DNA of 8,564 nt. Origin: Actinomycetota bacterium. Lineage in GTDB: Bacteria; Actinomycetota; Actinomycetes; Actinomycetales; Microbacteriaceae. The translations under genes were made by a program, and so were the position numbers. Under the pieces are notes generated by a model. That model had not been told where the DNA came from. It saw nothing but the letters and a program-made list of their open reading frames with translations, and made no database searches. Positions 1 through 5,473 of this stretch are shown here, in pieces; within the stretch, counting starts at the first letter, position 1, and each line of letters begins with the position of its first letter. The DNA is taken from assembly GCA_009703845.1 (NCBI GenBank), contig WLFI01000022.1:1-8564 (forward strand), read 5' to 3'.

Positions 1-899
1 GAGATTCGATTCGGCAGCAGCATCTCGTGGGCTGCGGCACCTAGCTCTTCTCGACTAAACCAACGAAGCTTTTCGATCTCGATACCGTCGGCCACCATGC
101 TCGGTGAAGTGTCGCTTACTCGAGCGCTAAATCCAAGCATGAGCGAATAAGGAAAGGGCCACGCTTGGCTACCTAGGTACTGCGGTTCTTCGACAACCAA
201 ACCCGATTCTTCAAACATTTCTCTGATCACGGCAGCACCGAGTGACTCCCCCGGCTCAACAAAACCGGCCAGAATCGACCATCGGTTTTGCTCCCAAACG
301 CCTTGCGAGCCAAGCAGAATACGATCTTGACCATCGACTATGGCAACGATGATTGCTGGGTCGGTTCGCGGGTATGTTTCTTGATCGTCCTTGAAGCAGC
401 GACGCACCCATCCGCCTTGCTCAACCACGGTTGGAGTGCCACAGCGCGGGCAGTGCTTGTGGGTATCGTGCCAGTTGGCAAGTGCCAAAGCCTGGGTGAA
501 TAGGCCGGCGTCACGATCCGAGAGTCCGGCGCCTGTCTTTCTCAAGGTGTGCCACTTGGTTGAGTCTGGTTCTACTAGGTCGGCTGCGTTCTTGCTCAAC
601 ACCGCCAGAACCACTGGGGTTTGAGCAGGTTCGTTGGTCGAAGCATCCACGCTCTTGCCCAGGTAAACGCGCAACTGTGCGCTCGGCACGGCATCGACTT
701 CGAGAAGTCGAAGTGCGGCTTGCACCTTGCCATCTTGTTCGAGCAACAAAACTTGGCCCTCGTACATGGCCAAAACTCTGGTGAGTGGGTTTTGCCAAAG
801 CTCGTCAAAAAGCTCGGGGCGGCTTCGAGATAGGTAATCGCGGTCAACGGCATGGCGCGCCAGAACGAGATTCAACTCGCCTTCTGGCAAATGTCTCAT
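1..899 (-). CDS. nudC: NAD(H) pyrophosphatase NudC (Nudix hydrolase), 3' end cut by window edge
   Basis: Cytosolic Nudix enzyme that splits NAD(H) into NMN(H) and AMP; family members can also remove NAD caps from RNA. The frame gives 299 residues from ATG at 899 and stays open to base 1, so the C-terminus is missing. An in-frame TGA at 906-908, three codons upstream, leaves this ATG as the first possible start; a weak purine-rich site (GAAGTGAG) lies 5 nt before it. Seen in the protein: a variable N-terminal domain (about 1-140), a zinc ribbon with C150, C153 and C168, a YPRTDP stretch at 176-181, a complete Nudix box from G212 to L234 (GX5EX7REXXEEXGX), and SQAWPFP at 244-250, the NudC signature that sets NADH-specific members apart from other Nudix proteins. 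Two deviations: the fourth zinc position (171) is Asp, and the signature's usual first Pro is Ala246. It is divergent from the next gene. In Mycobacterium nudC also lies close to adnAB. The call is firm; activity is inferred. Confidence 0.93.
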   Translation of the reverse strand, partial: MRHLPEGELNLVLARHAVDRDYLSRSRPELFDELWQNPLTRVLAMYEGQVLLLEQDGKVQAALRLLEVDAVPSAQLRVYLGKSVDASTNEPAQTPVVLAVLSKNAADLVEPDSTKWHTLRKTGAGLSDRDAGLFTQALALANWHDTHKHCPRCGTPTVVEQGGWVRRCFKDDQETYPRTDPAIIVAIVDGQDRILLGSQGVWEQNRWSILAGFVEPGESLGAAVIREMFEESGLVVEEPQYLGSQAWPFPYSLMLGFSARVSDTSPSMVADGIEIEKLRWFSREELGAAAHEMLLPNRI

Positions 900-967
900 G
901 GTGACTCACTTCGTTGGGTGCGTGGCGATGCAGGGTGTTTGGTCAAGATACTTCTAACCTGAATGCC
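900..967. other. Divergent intergenic region between nudC and the phosphotransferase-like gene
   Basis: This 68 bp gap is the only real intergenic space in the window and must serve both divergent genes. The plus strand carries a plausible leaderless promoter beside the ATG at 968. On the minus strand I see a TTGACC (941-946) that could be a -35 element for nudC, but no convincing -10 at the right distance. No inverted repeat long enough to call an operator was noticed. Confidence 0.6.
955..960 (+). promoter_or_regulatory. Probable -10 hexamer (TAACCT) of a leaderless promoter
   Basis: TAACCT fits the actinobacterial TANNNT -10 pattern and ends 7 bp before the ATG at 968, so transcription would begin at or next to the A of the start codon. 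No Shine-Dalgarno sequence lies before that ATG, as expected for a leaderless transcript, which is a common arrangement in actinobacteria. No clear -35 box is present 16-18 bp upstream. The position relative to the start codon is the main support. Confidence 0.42.
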
Positions 968-2176
968 ATGGGCAAATCTCCCTTGATTTTAGCCGCCCTT
1001 GCGAAGGCGGCAGTTCCGAGTCTGACATTCACCTCGGTGAAGAAGCTAAGTGCTGGCGGCACGGGGTTATTCGATTCCGCTCTTCTGACGTCGAGCACCG
1101 GTGAGCACTACGTCGCGCGCACCCCACAATCTAGGGCAGGGGCTCTCGAGCTCGATGTCGAAACCCAGGTACTGCGCACCCTCGGATCATCGGTTCGGTC
1201 TAAGTTGCCGTTCAAAATCACCAGCCAACTCGGCGAAACCAAGGATGCCCGTGGCGCACGAGTCGTGTTGTTCGAGTTTCTCTACGGCAACCCAATAGAC
1301 CCAGCCCGCGTAGCAGCTTCGAGTCCGCTGGCCGGCAGCATCGGCTCAGCAATCGCGGCTATTCACGCCCTCGACACCGAGTCGATTCGAACCGCTGGCT
1401 TGCCTGAGTTTTCGGCAGCCGAGCTGGTCAAGAAGCTTGTCAACGAACTCGATGAGGTTGCCGCAACCGGTGAGATTCCGTCGGCGCTACTGAGCCGCTG
1501 GGAAAGTGCTCTCGAGGATGTTTCGCTCTTTCGCTATCAGCCAACCGTGGTTCACGGTGAGCTCAGTGCCGACACTGTTCTCGAACTCGACGGTGCGGTT
1601 TCGGCGGTGCTCAACTGGGGTGCACTTCACCTCGGCGACCCAGCTCAAGACCTAACCTGGCTCGCATCAACCGTTTACGGCGAGCTGTTCGACGCCGTGA
1701 TGCTTTCTTATGCAAAGACTTCTGGTTCTTCAGACGCTGGTTTGAAGCAGCGCGCCGCGCTGTACAACGAGTTGGCCCACGCACGCTGGCTGCTACTTTG
1801 CGTGAAGAGGCAAGACGAACAGGCAATCGCCGAGGCCCGTGCCGAAATTTCTTACCTGGCTCAAGATCTTGAAGATGGAGTTTTGCCTGCCCTGACTGCT
1901 TCGGCGTTTGTTTCAGCCGCCGCGGCCGGTGCCTTTGTGACAGCTGAAGAGGCGGGTGCTCAGAGCGAAGAGGCGGATGCGCAGCCCGAAGCCGAAGCTC
2001 AAGAAGAAGCCGAAGAGCTCAACTTTGAATCTTTCGCAGAAACCATCGAGGAGCCGTCTCAGACAGAATCAACCTCTGATGCTTCAACCGAGACCGCACC
2101 AATTTCGCAGGTTGAACTTGACGACAAGACTCGCGAAATCGAGCTACCCGATAAAACCGATAACGAGTTGTTCTAG
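968..2176 (+). CDS. Phosphotransferase (APH/choline kinase fold) protein with substituted catalytic residues; likely pseudokinase with acidic tail
   Basis: A 402-residue protein. Residues about 20-305 resemble the aminoglycoside/macrolide phosphotransferase and choline kinase fold: an N-lobe with R51 where the ATP-binding Lys is expected, a possible helix-C Glu (E65), a Brenner-like motif HGELSADTVL at 196-205, and a DFG-equivalent LNWGALHLGDP at 215-225. Against the usual HGDxxxxN and D(W) consensus, the catalytic Asp is E198, the metal-binding Asn is T203 and the second metal-binding Asp is N216. Transfer activity is therefore doubtful, although such proteins are often labelled macrolide phosphotransferases. 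Residues about 325-402 are acidic, low in complexity and probably disordered. ATG 968 is chosen because the N-terminus then begins as I recall for related proteins and a TANNNT box lies 7 bp upstream; in-frame TTG 914 and GTG 935 would add residues unlike the family. It converges on adnB with no intervening base. The true role is unknown; conserved placement beside adnAB is the only clue. Confidence 0.8.
   Translation: MGKSPLILAALAKAAVPSLTFTSVKKLSAGGTGLFDSALLTSSTGEHYVARTPQSRAGALELDVETQVLRTLGSSVRSKLPFKITSQLGETKDARGARVVLFEFLYGNPIDPARVAASSPLAGSIGSAIAAIHALDTESIRTAGLPEFSAAELVKKLVNELDEVAATGEIPSALLSRWESALEDVSLFRYQPTVVHGELSADTVLELDGAVSAVLNWGALHLGDPAQDLTWLASTVYGELFDAVMLSYAKTSGSSDAGLKQRAALYNELAHARWLLLCVKRQDEQAIAEARAEISYLAQDLEDGVLPALTASAFVSAAAAGAFVTAEEAGAQSEEADAQPEAEAQEEAEELNFESFAETIEEPSQTESTSDASTETAPISQVELDDKTREIELPDKTDNELF
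1946..2008 (+). repeat. Degenerate 21 bp tandem repeat encoding Glu/Ala-rich heptapeptides
   Basis: Three imperfect in-frame units with a 21 bp period lie in the acidic tail of the phosphotransferase-like protein. The first 18 bases of units one (1946-1963) and two (1967-1984) differ at two positions; the third (1988-2008) is more diverged. They encode EEAGAQS, EEADAQP and EAEAQEE. This looks like local duplication by replication slippage in a disordered tail, so the repeat number may vary between strains. Confidence 0.7.
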
Positions 2177-2179
2177 CTA
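2174..2179. other. Back-to-back stop codons of two convergent genes in a TAGCTA palindrome
   Basis: The plus-strand TAG at 2174-2176 ends the phosphotransferase-like gene, and the minus-strand TAG at 2179-2177 ends adnB. Together they make the palindrome TAGCTA with no base between the genes. I see no strong GC hairpin followed by a T run on either side, so any termination signal must lie inside the opposite coding sequence. Convergent transcripts probably overlap here at their 3' ends. Confidence 0.85.
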
Positions 2180-5100
2180 AACCGTCTCTAGGTTCTCGAG
2201 CACCGAGTTCCAGAGTGAGATTAGCTCGGTTGTGCTGAGCACCTCGGGTCTCAAAGCCACGTTCTCGGCCACGTAATAAAGGCAAACGGCGATTTGTTGT
2301 TCTGGAATGTTGTGCCTGCGCGAATAAGCCATTCGATAGAGAGCTAGCTGCAGCGCACGCTCGGCGATTTCTTCTGGGGTTTTCGGGCTAACGCCCGTTT
2401 TCCAGTCGACAATTTCAACCGTCTTGCCAGCCAGTTCGTTATCTGATTCTGGAACGTCGAACACTGCATCAATCTTGCAAATGAAAGTGTTCTCAGCGAT
2501 CGTCACCTGAATTTCGGTTTCGACCTCTCGCGCTTGCAGTTTTGCCCACCGCGAGGTTTCAAAGTTGGACTGAAGAGTTTCAAGAACCTCGGGAGAAAGT
2601 TCATCGATGCGAGCCAACGCATCTTGAGCGTCTAGAGCTTCGGCATTCGACACCAAGCCATAGCGCTGCTCGACCCAGAGGTGAAACAGGGTTCCGGTCA
2701 TGGTTGCCTCGTATGGCTTTTCGGGCAATGGTCGCCTGAATTGTTCGGCAAGCTTGGCTGGGTCTTTTACAAAGTCTTTGAATCTTGAAGCCGGAATGCG
2801 AACAGGTAGTTTGACCCGTGTGGCGCTCACCTCGCGCACCGTTACCTCGCGAATAAGCGAGTCGATGTCTGTATTGATTTGAGCGACGAGGGCATCTGGG
2901 GTTGACGCTGGCGCACCTTGCTCAATACTCGCCTGCACCTCGGCAGCGGCAGCCTCAACCTTGACTCGGTGGCGTTCGCCCAGCGGATCACTTGGCCAAA
3001 TGGCGGTAAGAGCGTGAGCCAGAAGTGGGTTGGTTTCGCTTTCGTAGCCCGGAAGTTCGTAAGGGGTGGTGGCTCCTAGAACATCAACGCGAGGGTCGCG
3101 GGTTGCAACCACTTCGAGCAGATAGTTCGATGGGTCTTGCTCAGTGGCAGTCGATTTGAACTTCGAACCAGAAAGTCGAAGCTCGAGCTTCGGACGAGTG
3201 AATGCCACGTAGGCCAGACGGCGCTCTTCGCGTTCGAGGTAAACATTCACATCGCTGGTGAACTCTTCGCGAGCCCGCTTGAAGTCTGCTTCGACCGACA
3301 CGTTCTTAAGGCTGTGCTCGGGTAGCGATAGTCGATCGCCACGCAGCGGGTATGGCAAGACACCGGCGGTCATCCAGCCTTTTGAACTGCGCGGTTTTTT
3401 AGGAAAGTCATCTTGAATCAGGTTTGGCACGGCCACAAAATCCCATTCGAGACCTTTAGCGGCGTGCACGGTAAGCACCTGCACCACGCCCTTGCGGCCT
3501 GGCGCCGTTGGAACTTCGAGCTTTTCTCGAGTTTGGGCAAAATCTAGCCACTCGATGAAAGCTCCGAGATAGTTAGGCCCAGCACTCGCATAGCCGGCGA
3601 CCAGCGAGAAAAACGAGTTCAGGTGCGCCATCGGGTTGATGCGTCGCGGGTTTGCGGCTACTTCAATGTCTAGCTGGAGTTCTTTGGCTACGTATTTCAC
3701 AAAATCGACCAGAGCCAAACCTGTTTGTGATCTGAGCTGACGCAAGAGCATTCCGGCATCGCGTAAGCGACTCATCGAGTCTGCCGACATTGAATAAATC
3801 GACTCGAGCTTGCTGTCTACCAAAATATCGAGTGCATCGACAATCGAAGCGTCGTAATCAGAACCTAGATTGCCCTCGACTAGATCCCAGATGCCTTCTG
3901 ACTGCTTCTTGGCAAGTGACTTTGCGTATCGGTGCAGACGAGCAACGTCTTTCGCGCCGATTCGCCAGCGCGGACCCGCCAAAAGCCGAACTAGCGCTGC
4001 CCCAGCCGATGGTGAGTGAACCACCTTGAGAGCGCTGACCAGGTCGATGATTTCTGGCATCTCGAGCAGCCCACCGAGACCCACGACATCAACGTCGAGC
4101 CCCTGGTTTTCGAGTTCACTGACGAATAGTGCCATCTGTGCTTTGAGCCTGAATAGCACGGCTGCCGATGCCTGACCATTGCTCTCGGTTAGCTTGTCTT
4201 TCACCCAACTGGCAACGCCCTTGGCCTCAGACACGATGTCTTCTTGCCAATCGACCAGAATCTTGCCTTCTGGCGCATTGTCTCGAGCCTGCAGTTGAAC
4301 AACTTCGGTTGCAGCAATTCCACGCTCGGCCTGAAATGGCGCGAGCGATGCTAGAGGCTGTGAAATCACGTTGGCAACGTCGAGAACGACCTTTGGGTTG
4401 CGCCATGAAGTTGATAGCTTGAGCTGAGTAACCGGTTTCGCCTTGTCGGTGCTGAATGTTTCGACGTATTCGTTCAAGTTGGTTGCGCTAGCACCACGCC
4501 AGCCATAGATGGACTGGTTGGGGTCGCCGACCGCAAACACCGGGTGATCTGCATACAGAGCCCTCAAGAATGAGGTTTGCAGGTAAGAGGTGTCTTGGTA
4601 TTCATCGAGCAAAACGATTTTGTGTAGTTCGCGTTCGGTGTCGCGCAAGCTATCGATTTCTCGAACCGCGCGCTCTGCCAAAGCCACTTGGTCGCTGTAG
4701 TCGACATAGCCTTGCAGAAGTTTTTCGCGACGATACTGCTCGGCGAGCAGCACCAGAACTTCGGTCTTGAAAGCACCGGCGAAGAAATCGGCGTGGGTTG
4801 CCGCCAGCTTTTCTTTCTTGGTTGGAACCGCAGCGATTTGGCGTTTCAACTCTGCGATAACGGCGGCAACATCTTCGCCGGTCGCGAGGTTGTCGTTTAG
4901 CTCGGCAGCGAGTTTGAGCACGCCGTCGATTGCAGTCTTGAGGGTCAAGTCGACTTCGTCTAGTTGAACACCCAACTCATTACCAAAGTTCAAGACAACC
5001 TTTTTGGCCAACTGATAAGCGCTGCTGTCGGTGAGTAGCGCCGCCTCAGGTTCGTAGCCGAGCGCTAGGGCGTTGTCACGAAACAGTGAGTTGGCATAAG

Positions 5101-5473
5101 AGTTGTAGGTAGAGATTGTTGGAAGCGAATAACCGGTGGTGGTCAACTCAGCCGGCCAATATTCGGTTTGCTCAAGTCGAGCTATTCCATTGTTGATGCG
5201 TTTGGCAAGCTCTGAGGCGGCCTTTCGAGTAAAGGTGAGGCCGAGAATGTCTTGCGGCAGGGCAAGAGAGTTAGCAATCAACCAGAGCACCCTGATCGAC
5301 ATGAGTTCGGTTTTGCCAGACCCAGCGCCGGCGATAACCAGCACAGGAGCATCGAGCGGTGCTTCGACGGCTTTTTGTTGCTCATCGGTGAGGTGCATGT
5401 TCGGGTTCTGGGCAAGTTTCGCTGGGTCTTGAATGCTTAGGAAAACCTGGTTTGCACCGATTGTTCTACTCAA
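2177..5473 (-). CDS. adnB: AdnB: UvrD-like SF1A helicase fused to a RecB-type nuclease, motor subunit of AdnAB
   Basis: A 1098-residue protein, close to the roughly 1100 of mycobacterial AdnB. In AdnAB this subunit is the main 3'-5' translocating ATPase and carries one of two nucleases that resect double-strand breaks. All SF1A motifs are visible: Q motif LTDEQQKAV (28-36), Walker A AGAGSGKT (48-55), Ia TFTRKAASEL (80-89), II LLDEYQDTS (288-296), III VGDPNQSIYGWRGA (315-328), IV LSTSWRNP (353-360), V LTVHAAKGLEWD (667-678) and VI RRLAYVAFTRPK (751-762). The C-terminal PD-(D/E)XK nuclease has GTLFHLWVE (927-935, H931), KIDAVFD (1000-1006, D1002), EIVDWKTG (1020-1027, D1023 and K1025) and QLALYRMAY (1042-1050). 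TTG at 5473 is preferred over ATG 5398 (residue 26): a near-consensus ribosome site precedes the TTG, and residues 10-25 resemble the family's N-terminus. The start overlaps the end of adnA by 8 nt, suggesting coupled translation and equal subunit supply. No cluster cysteines are seen, as expected for this subunit. Confidence 0.93.
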   Translation of the reverse strand: MSRTIGANQVFLSIQDPAKLAQNPNMHLTDEQQKAVEAPLDAPVLVIAGAGSGKTELMSIRVLWLIANSLALPQDILGLTFTRKAASELAKRINNGIARLEQTEYWPAELTTTGYSLPTISTYNSYANSLFRDNALALGYEPEAALLTDSSAYQLAKKVVLNFGNELGVQLDEVDLTLKTAIDGVLKLAAELNDNLATGEDVAAVIAELKRQIAAVPTKKEKLAATHADFFAGAFKTEVLVLLAEQYRREKLLQGYVDYSDQVALAERAVREIDSLRDTERELHKIVLLDEYQDTSYLQTSFLRALYADHPVFAVGDPNQSIYGWRGASATNLNEYVETFSTDKAKPVTQLKLSTSWRNPKVVLDVANVISQPLASLAPFQAERGIAATEVVQLQARDNAPEGKILVDWQEDIVSEAKGVASWVKDKLTESNGQASAAVLFRLKAQMALFVSELENQGLDVDVVGLGGLLEMPEIIDLVSALKVVHSPSAGAALVRLLAGPRWRIGAKDVARLHRYAKSLAKKQSEGIWDLVEGNLGSDYDASIVDALDILVDSKLESIYSMSADSMSRLRDAGMLLRQLRSQTGLALVDFVKYVAKELQLDIEVAANPRRINPMAHLNSFFSLVAGYASAGPNYLGAFIEWLDFAQTREKLEVPTAPGRKGVVQVLTVHAAKGLEWDFVAVPNLIQDDFPKKPRSSKGWMTAGVLPYPLRGDRLSLPEHSLKNVSVEADFKRAREEFTSDVNVYLEREERRLAYVAFTRPKLELRLSGSKFKSTATEQDPSNYLLEVVATRDPRVDVLGATTPYELPGYESETNPLLAHALTAIWPSDPLGERHRVKVEAAAAEVQASIEQGAPASTPDALVAQINTDIDSLIREVTVREVSATRVKLPVRIPASRFKDFVKDPAKLAEQFRRPLPEKPYEATMTGTLFHLWVEQRYGLVSNAEALDAQDALARIDELSPEVLETLQSNFETSRWAKLQAREVETEIQVTIAENTFICKIDAVFDVPESDNELAGKTVEIVDWKTGVSPKTPEEIAERALQLALYRMAYSRRHNIPEQQIAVCLYYVAENVALRPEVLSTTELISLWNSVLENLETV

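Noticed and set aside
511..853. Minus-strand open frames of 85-95 codons inside the nudC region
   Set aside because: They are shifted frames of nudC. The nudC frame itself runs unbroken from 899 to base 1 and carries the zinc ribbon, Nudix box and signature motif.
941..946. TTGACC on the minus strand as a -35 element for nudC
   Set aside because: No TANNNT or TATAAT-like hexamer lies about 17 bp downstream, so I do not call the promoter.
914..967. TTG 914 or GTG 935 as the start of the phosphotransferase-like gene
   Set aside because: The added residues (GAWRCRVFGQDTSNLNA) are unlike the family, no good ribosome site precedes TTG 914, and ATG 968 has a well-placed -10 box.
968..2176. Antibiotic resistance gene (macrolide or aminoglycoside phosphotransferase)
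   Set aside because: The catalytic Asp and metal-binding residues are replaced, and the context is a conserved-looking housekeeping locus, not a mobile or resistance region.
2184..2207. Short inverted repeats (AACC/GGTT and CTCG/CGAG) just inside the adnB end, as a terminator
   Set aside because: Stems are only 4 bp, are not GC-strong, and no T run follows on either strand.
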